The notes beneath the pieces were generated by a model. That model was not told the origin of the DNA. It was given only the letters and a program-made list of their open reading frames with translations, and searched no databases. A program made the translations under genes and the position numbers. From GCA-2748055 sp964500835 (GTDB lineage: Bacteria > Bacteroidota > Bacteroidia > Bacteroidales > GCA-2748055), in the NCBI GenBank assembly GCA_964500835.1, contig CAZCQL010000006.1:1-64000 (forward strand): 64,000 nucleotides of DNA, in the 5' to 3' direction. This document shows, in pieces, positions 53,470 through 62,376 of the stretch; the stretch's first letter is position 1; every line of letters begins with the position of its first letter.

Positions 53470-55479
53470 CTAGGATAGCATGGACATGAAAGCATCCTCA
53501 GAAAGAATAGTGATCCCAAGTTTCCGGGCTTTTTCATATTTACTCGGCCCCATTTTATCACCCGCCAGGATATAATCAGTATTAGAACTGATGGACCCTG
53601 AGTTTCGTCCACCATGTTGTTCGATGATCGATTTAAGCTCATCCCTTGAATGGTTTTTAAATACGCCCGAAATAACCAAAGATTTTCCTTCCAGAGCCTT
53701 GCTAAGTTCCTCAGGCAAGGCATCCATCTCAAACTGGAGATCAGCTTCTTTAAGCCGTAATACTATTTGCTGGTTCAACGGATCTTCAAAATAAGCAATG
53801 ACAGATTGAGCGATCCTCTTTCCAATCTCATCTACTTCCTCAAGCTCCTGTTGGTCTGCATTTGTAAGGTTATCCAAAGTTAGAAATGCTTCTGCGAGCT
53901 TCCGCGCCACTGTTTCGCCCACATACCGGATTCCAAGGGCAAAAAGAACACGATGGAAAGGAACTTTTTTTGAAGCCTCAATACTTTCTAATAAATTCAG
54001 TGCCGACTTTTTAGCAAACCTTTCCAGATTTACAACCGTCTTATAATTCAGTGAATAGAGGTCCGACACGTTGTTCACGAGACCTTCTCTGAACAGTTGA
54101 TCAATGGTGGCCTCTGCGGCATTGATGTCCATCGCCTTCCTGCTGATAAAGTGTTCGATACGGCCTTTAATCTGGGGTGGACACCCGTTTGCATTCGGAC
54201 AATAATGAGCAGCCTCATCCTCTTTTCTCTCCAACGGGGTAGTACATTCAGGACACCTGGAGATGAATATGAAAGGTACGCTATCCGGTCCCCTCTGTTC
54301 TTTGGAAATTCCCACGATCTTTGGGATTATCTCTCCACCTTTTTCAACAAACACATAATCTCCAATCCTGACATCCAATTGTTCTATTTGATCCGCATTA
54401 TGCAGGGAAGCCCTTTTAACAGTGGTACCAGCCAGCTGAACCGGTTCCAGGTTTGCCACGGGAGTCACAGCACCGGTTCTGCCTACCTGGAAATCAATGC
54501 TAATCAGACGCGAAAGGGCTTGTTCTGACTGAAATTTGTAAGAAATGGCCCATCTGGGGGTTTTGGCTGTAAATCCCAGCTGTTGCTGCATTGCGATGGA
54601 ATCCACTTTAATCACCACGCCGTCAATTTCAAATGGAAGCTGATCCCGGGCTGTTGACCAATGATTTATGAATTCAAAAACTTCCTGAATGGTGTTTGCC
54701 AACCGATTGTACGGGGGTATTTTAAATCCCCACTTTCTTGCTGCCTCCAGACCTTCCTGGTGAGATTGGAACAACTGTAGTTCACCAGGAATATAGTAAA
54801 AAAGACAATCAAGAGGACGTTGAGATACTTCTGACGAATTTTGCATTTTAAGTGAGCCTGAAGCTGTATTTCGGGGATTGGCAAACGGGGGTTCGCCTAA
54901 CCTCATTCTCCTGTTGTTCATCTTTGTAAACTCAAGGGTAGGAATGATTACCTCACCCCGGATTTCAAACTGAGCAGGATAATCTTTCCCATGCAGCTTC
55001 AGCGGAATACTCCTGATGGTTCGGATATTGTGGGTCACATCATCTCCTCTGTTCCCATCCCCCCTTGTCAGGGCTCTGGTAAGAGAGCCATCGGTGTAGG
55101 TCAGTGCCACTGCTACCCCGTCATACTTCAGTTCACAAAAATAGGTTACCTCTCCTTTTGCTTTTCTTACCCGTTGGTCAAACTCTTCTAATTCATCTGT
55201 ATTGTATGTATTGCCAAGGGACAACATGGGGAAACGGTGTGGGAATGATTCAAACTCCAGGTTTAGATCACTGCCCACACGGTTGGTTGGGGAGTTTTCA
55301 TCATCGAACTGGGGGAAATCTTGTTCTAATTGTTGCAATTCCTTGAGCATCAGGTCATACTCAAAATCGGATACTCTAGGATCCGATTCGATATAATACA
55401 TATAATTGTGCTGGTGAAGTTCTTTTCGTAAATCGTCAATCTTCTCTTTTGCTTGCTCAGGAGTCAACAGGGTATTCAT
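53470..55479 (-). CDS. ligA: NAD-dependent DNA ligase LigA
   Basis: 669 residues, normal. Adenylation domain with the active lysine Lys118 in ELKYDGVAV, OB fold (about 320-400), four-cysteine zinc finger (CPECTTPL ... HYCPNANGCPP, about 407-432), helix-hairpin-helix repeats and a C-terminal BRCT domain (about 592-669, SLVISGVFKNHSRDELK). It seals nicks in replication and repair. Single gene with a very short leader. Confidence 0.98.
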   Translation of the reverse strand: MNTLLTPEQAKEKIDDLRKELHQHNYMYYIESDPRVSDFEYDLMLKELQQLEQDFPQFDDENSPTNRVGSDLNLEFESFPHRFPMLSLGNTYNTDELEEFDQRVRKAKGEVTYFCELKYDGVAVALTYTDGSLTRALTRGDGNRGDDVTHNIRTIRSIPLKLHGKDYPAQFEIRGEVIIPTLEFTKMNNRRMRLGEPPFANPRNTASGSLKMQNSSEVSQRPLDCLFYYIPGELQLFQSHQEGLEAARKWGFKIPPYNRLANTIQEVFEFINHWSTARDQLPFEIDGVVIKVDSIAMQQQLGFTAKTPRWAISYKFQSEQALSRLISIDFQVGRTGAVTPVANLEPVQLAGTTVKRASLHNADQIEQLDVRIGDYVFVEKGGEIIPKIVGISKEQRGPDSVPFIFISRCPECTTPLERKEDEAAHYCPNANGCPPQIKGRIEHFISRKAMDINAAEATIDQLFREGLVNNVSDLYSLNYKTVVNLERFAKKSALNLLESIEASKKVPFHRVLFALGIRYVGETVARKLAEAFLTLDNLTNADQQELEEVDEIGKRIAQSVIAYFEDPLNQQIVLRLKEADLQFEMDALPEELSKALEGKSLVISGVFKNHSRDELKSIIEQHGGRNSGSISSNTDYILAGDKMGPSKYEKARKLGITILSEDAFMSMLS

Positions 55480-55484
55480 TTAAG

Positions 55485-55492
55485 CAAAAGTA
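55485..55492 (-). promoter_or_regulatory. -7 promoter box of ligA, near-leaderless
   Basis: TACTTTTG on the minus strand matches TAnnTTTG; the ligA ATG at 55479 starts only five bases after its final G, so the start codon may itself be at or near +1. No TTG at the expected distance. Confidence 0.55.
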
Positions 55493-55562
55493 AAAAATAT
55501 TTCTCCTTTAGGTTTTATTCTCTACTTTTAAGCGAATCTATAACCACAACCCTTTCCCCGGA

Positions 55563-57269
55563 TTGATTGCGAGATTTCAATATAGTATACTGTTGGTAGG
55601 ATTACTGTGGATCTGTGGGCCTGAATCTCTTGTGGCACAACTTCAATTTCCGGGCAAGCCCCTGGGGCTTTCCGCTAGACTAAAGGCAGCTGATGTGATG
55701 TATGTTTTGCCACCTGTGGATTCCCTGGAAGTCGAAGCCGGAAACATGAGCAACCTGGAACGCCGGAAAAAATCCCTGGAATTTGCATTGGTACGCCCTG
55801 TAAGCTTTTCACCTGACAGTCACGGAAGATGGCTACTGCAAGAGGATTATATGGTTTGGAGAATCCATATAGTATCGCCGGGAGCCTATTCAATGGGCCT
55901 GGTTTTTAATAATTACCAATTGGAGCCTGGCGTGAAGGTATTTGTGTATGATCCGGATATGGAAACCGTCAAGGGGGCTTTTACCTCTGGAAATAATAAG
56001 TCATCCGGTCTTCTTCCGGTGGGACATCTTGCCGGCGACGAACTGGTCATAGAGATGCAGGTTCCCGCACACATGAGCGACTATGGCTCGTTATCGGTCG
56101 AATCGGTATCCCATGCGTTTCTCGATATCCATCATATTGCCGGTGCTCCCGGATGTGGGGCAGGCGAATTCGGTTGTTCAAAAGGGTGTGAAATCGACAC
56201 ACAATGCCCGGACGGGGATAATTGGCAACTCACTAAAAAGTCGGTGGTGAGGATTTTTACATTAAGCCGGTATTGTACCGGGGTGTTGGTTAACAACACT
56301 GCCTACGACGGTACTCCTTATTTAATAACTGCAGAACACTGTATTAATAAGCAAGCAATCGCTGAGCGCTCCGTTTTTTTATTCAATTATGAGAGTCCTG
56401 CATGTCATGGTGTAGATGGACCTCTCCACATGTCAATTTCGGGTTCAGATAGCATTGCCACAGGAGACAGCCTGGATTTCAGCCTTGTAAAACTCTCCCT
56501 CACTCCTCCCGATTCCTTCGATGTATACTATGCAGGCTGGGACCGATCGGATTTCCAATCCTCCGAAAGTACTACCATACACCATCCGATGGGGGATGTC
56601 AAAAAAATATCCCGCGATTTTGAGATCCCCTCTATCCCGGCCCAACCGGGAGACGTGCCCTATACCGACCTGGATGATTACTACTATTACTCATTCTGGT
56701 GGATCCGCGGTTGGGACATTGGCTCAACGGAAGCTGGTTCTTCCGGTTCCCCTCTGTTCAACTCCGCGCAGAGGGTAATTGGTACACTGAGTGGTGGCAT
56801 TGCCCGATGCGGGGACTCCATCGGGTACGATGCTGAGAACAACAGGGTCATCTACAATACGGCATTTAATTACGACGATTATTATACCCGGCTGAGCTAT
56901 GCATGGAATTTTTACGGAGAGGACGGTCCTTCACTTAAACCCTATCTTGACCCTGCAAAAACCGGACTTACCACCATCGGTGGGTTTCACCCCACCGGAA
57001 CAGGGGCTCGAAAAATAGATACTGGAATGCAATTTCGCATTTATCCCAATCCTGTTTCTGATTACCTGCAAATTTCTCTGGTGAGGCCGCTAGGAAGTGC
57101 GTGCATATTTCGTGTTTTTGATATGGCAGGAGGTCTGAAATTGTCCGGGATAATGAATTCAAATGAATCGGAAAACGTGGATATTGCACTATTGGCTCCC
57201 GGAATCTACCTGATTTCATTTGATTCGGACGACACCAGGGAAAATCATAAATTCATCGTAGCCCGATGA
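55563..57269 (+). CDS. trypsin-like serine protease with T9SS type A sorting domain
   Basis: 568 residues from a TTG at 55563; no ATG fits the signal peptide (ILLVGLLWICG ... SLVAQ). Residues about 30-200 are a beta-rich prodomain. The protease domain (about 215-470) resembles lysyl endopeptidases, with the triad visible: His259 in TAEHC, Asp305 in LDFSLVKL and Ser394 in AGSSGSPLF; cysteines are plentiful. The last 75 residues are a T9SS sorting domain (FRIYPNPVSDYLQISL, then GIYLISFDS). It should be secreted or surface-attached. Its stop overlaps the next gene's start by four bases, tying it to the ABC uptake operon. Confidence 0.93.
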   Translation: MIARFQYSILLVGLLWICGPESLVAQLQFPGKPLGLSARLKAADVMYVLPPVDSLEVEAGNMSNLERRKKSLEFALVRPVSFSPDSHGRWLLQEDYMVWRIHIVSPGAYSMGLVFNNYQLEPGVKVFVYDPDMETVKGAFTSGNNKSSGLLPVGHLAGDELVIEMQVPAHMSDYGSLSVESVSHAFLDIHHIAGAPGCGAGEFGCSKGCEIDTQCPDGDNWQLTKKSVVRIFTLSRYCTGVLVNNTAYDGTPYLITAEHCINKQAIAERSVFLFNYESPACHGVDGPLHMSISGSDSIATGDSLDFSLVKLSLTPPDSFDVYYAGWDRSDFQSSESTTIHHPMGDVKKISRDFEIPSIPAQPGDVPYTDLDDYYYYSFWWIRGWDIGSTEAGSSGSPLFNSAQRVIGTLSGGIARCGDSIGYDAENNRVIYNTAFNYDDYYTRLSYAWNFYGEDGPSLKPYLDPAKTGLTTIGGFHPTGTGARKIDTGMQFRIYPNPVSDYLQISLVRPLGSACIFRVFDMAGGLKLSGIMNSNESENVDIALLAPGIYLISFDSDDTRENHKFIVAR

Positions 57270-58405
57270 AGAAGCTGCTCTCGCTTGGCGCCGCCATAAT
57301 CCTGCTTTCAGGATGTATTCGGAACAGCAGTCGTATAACGGACCCTTCGAAATCCATGGAATCTTATTGCAAGTATGCCAGTGGTTTTGAGGTGATGGAT
57401 CATGGGGATTTTACAATACTCAGAGTTCATGATCCCTGGCAAAATAGCAGGAACGTAACCTTTTCCTATGTGCTGGCCGAAAGCGAGATGTTAGTACCCG
57501 ACTCACTCTCACGTTTCCCCTTTATAAAAATACCCGTTCAAAGGGTAATTACGCTCTCGACCACCCATGTGGCCATGATACATTATCTGGGAAAGTCGAA
57601 TACCATAAAAGGAGCTTCGGGAACCGCCTTAATATATGATCCGGAGATCAATATTAGAATTGAGGCTGATGAGATCCTGGAAGTGGGCTACGACCAGGGA
57701 CTCAATTATGAAACCATCGTAAGCCTCGATCCGGAGGTTCTGTTTATGTATGGAGTGGAAGGCAGTGTCCTGGCCACAGCCGAAAAACTATCAGAATTAG
57801 GTGTCAATGTCATTTTTTGTGGAGACTACCTGGAACCCCATCCTCTTGGAAAAGCTGAGTGGATCAGATTTTTTGCTCTATTTTATGAACTGGAAGAGGA
57901 ATCAAATAGGCTATTTTACAAAATTGATTCTGCCTATCAAACACTGAAAGCACTCGCTTCCAATGCAACCCGTAAACCCAATGTGCTTACCGGACTTCCC
58001 TGGAAAGATACGTGGTATATGGCTGGTGGCCAAAGTTTTGCTGCAAAGTTGATTGATGACGCAGGCGGCAGTTTTTTATGGCGAGAGAATCAGTCAACGG
58101 AGGCCATCCCACTGGACCTTGAGTCTGTCTATGCAAAAGCTGTGTTAGCCGACATTTGGATTAATCCTGGTGCAGCGAACAACCTGAATGAATTAAACCA
58201 ATTCGATGAGCGATTCAGAGACCTTCCTGTATTACAAAAAGGTCAGGTCTTTAATAACAATAACCGGTTAACCGTAACAGGAGGAAATGATTACTGGGAA
58301 TCGGGGGCTGTCCGCCCGGATCTGGTACTGGCCGATTTAATCGAAGTATTCCATCCTGATTTATTAAACGATCATCGGTTTATTTACTACAGGAAACTAA
58401 AATAA
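57266..58405 (+). CDS. ABC transporter substrate-binding lipoprotein (BtuF/FepB-like)
   Basis: 379 residues. The signal ends in LLSGCIRN, so Cys17 is lipidated. The periplasmic-binding domain (about 85-350) has the class III pattern: RVITLSTTHVAMIHYLG, VGYDQGLNYETIVSLDPEVLFMYG (in pieces) and LGVNVIFCGDYLEPHPLGKAEWIRFFALFY. Such proteins bind vitamin B12 or iron-siderophores. It overlaps the protease stop by four bases (ATGA) and leads the permease and ATPase genes. No cobalamin riboswitch is seen upstream, so the ligand is open. Confidence 0.92.
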   Translation: MKKLLSLGAAIILLSGCIRNSSRITDPSKSMESYCKYASGFEVMDHGDFTILRVHDPWQNSRNVTFSYVLAESEMLVPDSLSRFPFIKIPVQRVITLSTTHVAMIHYLGKSNTIKGASGTALIYDPEINIRIEADEILEVGYDQGLNYETIVSLDPEVLFMYGVEGSVLATAEKLSELGVNVIFCGDYLEPHPLGKAEWIRFFALFYELEEESNRLFYKIDSAYQTLKALASNATRKPNVLTGLPWKDTWYMAGGQSFAAKLIDDAGGSFLWRENQSTEAIPLDLESVYAKAVLADIWINPGAANNLNELNQFDERFRDLPVLQKGQVFNNNNRLTVTGGNDYWESGAVRPDLVLADLIEVFHPDLLNDHRFIYYRKLK

Positions 58406-58440
58406 TCCTTACTTTTGAAAGGAATTAATCCACATCATCC

Positions 58441-58713
58441 ATGGCAAGCACCAGGTTATTAAAAAAGGATATCAACAAACTTGCATTTGATCTACTCCAG
58501 GAGTGTTTCTCTTATAGACACTATTCGGATGAGCTCTCCGAAGACAAATTTGATGATGTAATTAAAAAAATAGTGCTCCTAAGAAATGATCTGATAATGA
58601 GGGTAAATCACCCCGAATCAGACGCCGATTCCGCCTCACTTAAAGAACACTACCAAAAGGTACAATTGGACTTGTTGAACCTCGCAGAAGTTGTAGAGGA
58701 CCTAAAGAAGTAA
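58441..58713 (+). CDS. small helical protein in the ABC uptake operon
   Basis: 90 residues, predicted all-helical (TRLLKKDINKLAFDLLQECF; HYQKVQLDLLNLAEVVEDLKK), with no signal or membrane segment. It sits between the binding-protein and permease genes (36- and 3-base gaps) and is surely co-transcribed. I do not recognise the family; position suggests a cytosolic accessory factor. Confidence 0.75.
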   Translation: MASTRLLKKDINKLAFDLLQECFSYRHYSDELSEDKFDDVIKKIVLLRNDLIMRVNHPESDADSASLKEHYQKVQLDLLNLAEVVEDLKK

Positions 58714-58716
58714 CCA

Positions 58717-59733
58717 GTGAAGATTCAACCCAGGAGTTTCCTGATCATGATTACTCTTGTGCTTATCCTGGTGGTCGTTGCACTGCTTGATATTCGTCTG
58801 GGAAGTGTCAGGATCACTTTTGTTGATTTGATTCAGCACTGGAAAGGATCAAAATTTCTTTCGGATCAAGAGCTGATTATACTGAATAAATTTCGTATTC
58901 CACGCCTTGCCACTGCATTGCTGGCAGGGGCGGCGCTTCCAGTATGTGGATTGCAGATGCAAACCCTTTTTCGAAATCCGCTTGCCGGTCCTTATGTGCT
59001 GGGTATAAGTTCCGGGGCCAGTTTCGGTGCTGCAGTAGTTGTACTTGGTACCGGAGCTGCCGGATTAGCGGCGAGCTGGAACCTGGCCCTAGCAGCCTGG
59101 CTTGGTGCAGGAATGGTTATGCTTTTGCTTCTTTTCGTCTCTTTCAGGGTGAGGGATGTGATGACTATTCTAATCCTGGGAATCATGTTTTCCAGTGGAT
59201 TGTCTGCGGTAATCAGCATCATGCAGTATTTTAGTCAGGCTAGTGCATTAAAATCGTTCGTAATCTGGAGCATGGGCAGCCTTGGAAATGTAACAGGAGT
59301 CCAGTTGGAGATCATGACCTGGGCAATTCTGCCGCTGCTTCTTATATCATTCGGTTATTCAAAAGTGTTAAACGGACTGATGCTGGGCGAAGAATACGCT
59401 GTTACAATGGGCATAAGGATAAAACGAACAAGGATTATCATCCTTGCCACCACCAGCATTCTTGCAGGTACCATTACAGCATTTTGTGGCCCCATTGGAT
59501 TTATAGGCATTGCCATCCCCCACGTTGCCCGGTATCTGTTTGGACAATCTGATCACAAGATTCTCCTTCCAGCCACGATGCTCACAGGAATGATCGTGTT
59601 GGTTCTCAGTGATATTATCTCTCAAATGCCGGCTTCCGACCGGGTATTACCCATCAATGCAGTTACCTCGCTAATAGGAATCCCGGTAGTCATCTGGTTG
59701 GTGATCATCAATCGAAAAGCCCATTCCATGTGA
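58717..59733 (+). CDS. FecCD/BtuC-type ABC transporter permease
   Basis: 338 residues from a GTG at 58717, three bases after the preceding stop. About ten membrane segments; LNKFRIPRLATALLAGAALPVCGLQMQTLFRNPLAGPYVLGISSGASFGAA (as separate short motifs) is the typical N-terminal signature and GPIGFIGIAIPHVARYLFG the C-terminal one that contacts the ATPase. It forms the B12/iron-siderophore channel. It overlaps the ATPase start by one base. Confidence 0.96.
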   Translation: MKIQPRSFLIMITLVLILVVVALLDIRLGSVRITFVDLIQHWKGSKFLSDQELIILNKFRIPRLATALLAGAALPVCGLQMQTLFRNPLAGPYVLGISSGASFGAAVVVLGTGAAGLAASWNLALAAWLGAGMVMLLLLFVSFRVRDVMTILILGIMFSSGLSAVISIMQYFSQASALKSFVIWSMGSLGNVTGVQLEIMTWAILPLLLISFGYSKVLNGLMLGEEYAVTMGIRIKRTRIIILATTSILAGTITAFCGPIGFIGIAIPHVARYLFGQSDHKILLPATMLTGMIVLVLSDIISQMPASDRVLPINAVTSLIGIPVVIWLVIINRKAHSM

Positions 59734-60737
59734 TGACTGGCAAGTTCAGAAATTATATCACCGAATTGGAGGAGATGGCTGTTGGTTACGAAAAAAGCCA
59801 CCCGTTGTTAACCAATATAAACCTTTCCATCAGCAGGGGCGAAATGATAGCTTTGATTGGGAGGAACGGGACCGGTAAAAGCACGCTGCTTAAATCAATG
59901 ATTGGCCTTGTTCCGCTGTTAGAAGGGAATTGCAGGCTGGAGGGTGCACCATTGCAATTGCATGATCCTAGAAAGAGAGCCCAAATGGTCAGTTATGTCT
60001 CCTCGCAAATTTCACAATTACCTGCCATATCCGTGTTTGAACTTGTCGTACTGGGAAGAATGCCTCATACCGGGTGGCTCGGCAAAATGACAGATAATGA
60101 CAAGGAATTGGTTGAACGAGCTGTAAGTGAGGTACACATGGAGTCTTATATTGAACGAAAATTGGATCAACTCAGCGATGGTGAACGGCAACGGGCAATG
60201 ATTGCACGTGCCTTTGTGCAGAATACTCCCTTAATGGTGCTGGACGAGCCCACTGCTTTTTTGGATATCCCAAACAAATATGAATTGATCCGCTTATTAA
60301 CAGGATTCCGGAACCAGGGCAAATCAATCGTTTATTCAACACACGACCTGGATACTGCGTTGATGTGTGCCGATAAACTCTGGGTAATCCACGGTGGAAA
60401 GATCATTGAGGGTGCACCGGAGGACCTTGGGCTAATGGATATTTTTGATACCTTGTTTGAAGGCACAGGGATTAGTTTTGATGAAACCAATCGTCGATTC
60501 AGGTATAACGAAATAACCAGGGGAAGTATAAAACTTACCGGCGGACCAGGAAAAGCGATCGACTGGACGCGGAGTGCCCTAGACAGAATGGGAATCATTG
60601 TGACAGAAAATGCTGATTCTCTTCTTCGTGTTAATCAAACAACCAGTGGATATGAATGGGTATACACCGGGCACAATCATACATGTTCTTTTGAAAATAT
60701 TCTCGGCCTGGCCCGGTTCTTGATAAAAGATAAATAA
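59733..60737 (+). CDS. ABC transporter ATP-binding protein (FecE/BtuD-like) with C-terminal extension
   Basis: 334 residues from the ATG at 59733 (a GTG one codon upstream is also open). ATPase domain about 12-250: Walker A IGRNGTGKSTLLKS, Q-loop SYVSSQISQ, signature LSDGERQRAMIARAF, Walker B LMVLDEPTAFLD and H-loop STHD. About 80 residues follow (GGPGKAIDWTRSALDRMGIIV ... FENILGLARFL) that ordinary BtuD/FecE proteins lack. It powers the permease encoded just upstream. Confidence 0.95.
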   Translation: MTGKFRNYITELEEMAVGYEKSHPLLTNINLSISRGEMIALIGRNGTGKSTLLKSMIGLVPLLEGNCRLEGAPLQLHDPRKRAQMVSYVSSQISQLPAISVFELVVLGRMPHTGWLGKMTDNDKELVERAVSEVHMESYIERKLDQLSDGERQRAMIARAFVQNTPLMVLDEPTAFLDIPNKYELIRLLTGFRNQGKSIVYSTHDLDTALMCADKLWVIHGGKIIEGAPEDLGLMDIFDTLFEGTGISFDETNRRFRYNEITRGSIKLTGGPGKAIDWTRSALDRMGIIVTENADSLLRVNQTTSGYEWVYTGHNHTCSFENILGLARFLIKDK

Positions 60738-60772
60738 TTCGGTAATTTGAATCGATTTAACTAAACTCCAAA

Positions 60773-60991
60773 ATGATGAAAGTAAAAAAAATCATTGCCT
60801 ACATCTTATCGGCTCTTGTGCTCCTGTTCTCAATAGTGGCCATCTTAGGAATTTGGGAAGTGGTGGATATTGAAGATCTCATAGCCCGCATGTTCAAATC
60901 ACTTATGGTCATTCTGGCTGCAGCAGCCGTAGTCGTTCTTATATTCTCCATATTAGACCGACCTGATCGAAAAGACGAGATAGAGAACTAA
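60773..60991 (+). CDS. small two-helix membrane protein
   Basis: 72 residues with two hydrophobic segments (about 6-27 and 40-58) and charged ends. It follows the ATPase gene by 35 bases and may end that operon, and overlaps the convergent glycosyltransferase stop by four bases. Family not recognised. Confidence 0.7.
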   Translation: MMKVKKIIAYILSALVLLFSIVAILGIWEVVDIEDLIARMFKSLMVILAAAAVVVLIFSILDRPDRKDEIEN

Positions 60992-62103
60992 CCTAATAAT
61001 CTTAGTATTTTTTCTGCACCGGCCCTGTTGGAGTATTCCTTCAGGGCCTTTGTTCTTTTCCTGATTTCCTCCTCATTAAAGGGCAATGCCATAAGTTTAT
61101 CCAGCATCTGATGGAGGTTGTCCCCAATGTTTACAACCACACAGAGTGATTCCAATCCAGTACCTTCGATCATCTGTGCATTCACCAGACAGTGTCTTCC
61201 TGAATAGAGTGCGTGAATGAGTTTCAACTTGATACCGGTGGATTGCGAGGTATGGAGAAGGTTTACCTGGGCGTTCTGAACAAGCTCATCCAATTCCTGA
61301 TCCGTAGGATTGGGAACCACCCTGATGAGTGGATACTCGGCCATCCTTTTCTGGAATTTTTCTGAAGGATTTTTCCCTGCAACAATCACAGGAAACCTGT
61401 TTTTTGAGAGAATCCTTCTCGCCAGTTTAAGAAATATCTCCGAATTTTCAGGCACGGCCAGATTTCCATGATAGAGGATGTAATCTCCTGATCCAGGTAA
61501 GGAAGTAACTTTTTCAAACCTGTGAAAAGGAGGTACAAATACCCCATTCTCATAGGTGTTATTAAAATAGTCTGTTTCATGCTTGGCTATGCTCAGCACA
61601 TGATCGGCCTGGCGCAGGATCTGTTCATATTTTTTCAGCTTCCGGGATTCGGAAAGCAGGAACAATTTTCGGTAGAGGTTGGGTTCTATCTTTGATAAGG
61701 ATCGATAGTAATGGTGTTCGATGTTGTGTGCACGGACCAAAATCTTTTTTTTAGCCGCCCGGCACCTGGCTAAAATTCCTGTGGTATGCAGACCTTCAAA
61801 TAAAACAGGAAACGAGTCATTAAAAAGGTTATTTGGCATAGAATTTGCAACCCTTGTAGCAACAATATAGGGCTCCAGCCTGAAGTAGTATTTCAGTCCG
61901 GTATTTCTGTGATAGTAATAAACCTTCAGGCAAAGGTCCTCGAGTTCTTTGGAAGGTTGTCGCCCATATTCAAAACAGTGAAGAATCACCTGAATCCCCG
62001 CTTCTTTCAGGGCCTTTAGTTTATAATAAATATCTATAACTCCTCCATAGTCGGCAGGATACGGAATGTTGAAAGAGATAATATGAAGGTATTTTTCAGG
62101 CAT
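60988..62103 (-). CDS. glycosyltransferase (GT4-like)
   Basis: 371 residues with a two-domain GT-B layout. The N-terminal domain starts YLHIISFNIPYPADYGGVIDIY; the C-terminal domain has ILYHGNLAVPENSEIFLKL (about 215-233) and the nucleotide-sugar region with STGIKLKLIHALYSGRHCLVN (about 292), resembling GT4 E-x7-E segments although the first glutamate is not obvious. It would transfer a sugar in surface glycan assembly. Single gene, divergent from argS. Confidence 0.88.
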   Translation of the reverse strand: MPEKYLHIISFNIPYPADYGGVIDIYYKLKALKEAGIQVILHCFEYGRQPSKELEDLCLKVYYYHRNTGLKYYFRLEPYIVATRVANSMPNNLFNDSFPVLFEGLHTTGILARCRAAKKKILVRAHNIEHHYYRSLSKIEPNLYRKLFLLSESRKLKKYEQILRQADHVLSIAKHETDYFNNTYENGVFVPPFHRFEKVTSLPGSGDYILYHGNLAVPENSEIFLKLARRILSKNRFPVIVAGKNPSEKFQKRMAEYPLIRVVPNPTDQELDELVQNAQVNLLHTSQSTGIKLKLIHALYSGRHCLVNAQMIEGTGLESLCVVVNIGDNLHQMLDKLMALPFNEEEIRKRTKALKEYSNRAGAEKILRLLG

Positions 62104-62270
62104 TTTTATCCATGGGAGAAATACAGGTGTTACTGTTAAAGATAAGGTAATATTATTAACATTATTTAATATATTTTTTGAAAATTTAGTGCAACATTTT
62201 TAGTAATTGTACGTTTAATAATATGTAGAAAGTTTATTGATTATCAAACAGATAATTTCGTTCTTTATTC

Positions 62271-62350
62271 TACATTTCTTTTCATAGATTTAGTTTTAGG
62301 GTTAGTTTAGTTTTAGGTCCCTCTGCGCCTGCAGGGGGATCTTTTTTTTC
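62271..62350 (+). ncRNA. candidate short transcript or attenuator ahead of argS
   Basis: A near-match -7 box (TACATTTC, 62271) is followed by a TTTAGTT-rich tract (62286-62316) and then a strong intrinsic terminator (62318-62349) with no plus-strand gene in front. The layout is the same as at 23079-23208 and the tracts share words. It could be a small RNA or a leader that stops read-through into argS. The argS promoter box (62351-62358) begins just after the terminator. Confidence 0.4.
62318..62349 (+). terminator. intrinsic terminator upstream of argS
   Basis: TCCCTCTGC and GCAGGGGGA form a 9-bp stem (one G-T) around a 4-base loop, followed by a run of eight T within ten bases. It faces argS and ends just before its promoter box. 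Confidence 0.85.
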
Positions 62351-62358
62351 TATCTTTG
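62351..62358 (+). promoter_or_regulatory. -7 promoter box of argS
   Basis: TATCTTTG matches TAnnTTTG and lies 18 bases before the argS ATG at 62377. The expected -33 position falls in the terminator stem and has no TTG. Confidence 0.5.
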
Positions 62359-62376
62359 CACGTCAATTTACTCGTC

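Noticed and set aside
55480..55562. Cobalamin riboswitch upstream of the BtuF-type operon
   Set aside because: Only 83 bases separate ligA from the protease gene, with no conserved B12-box-like sequence and no suitable folding; too short for the element.
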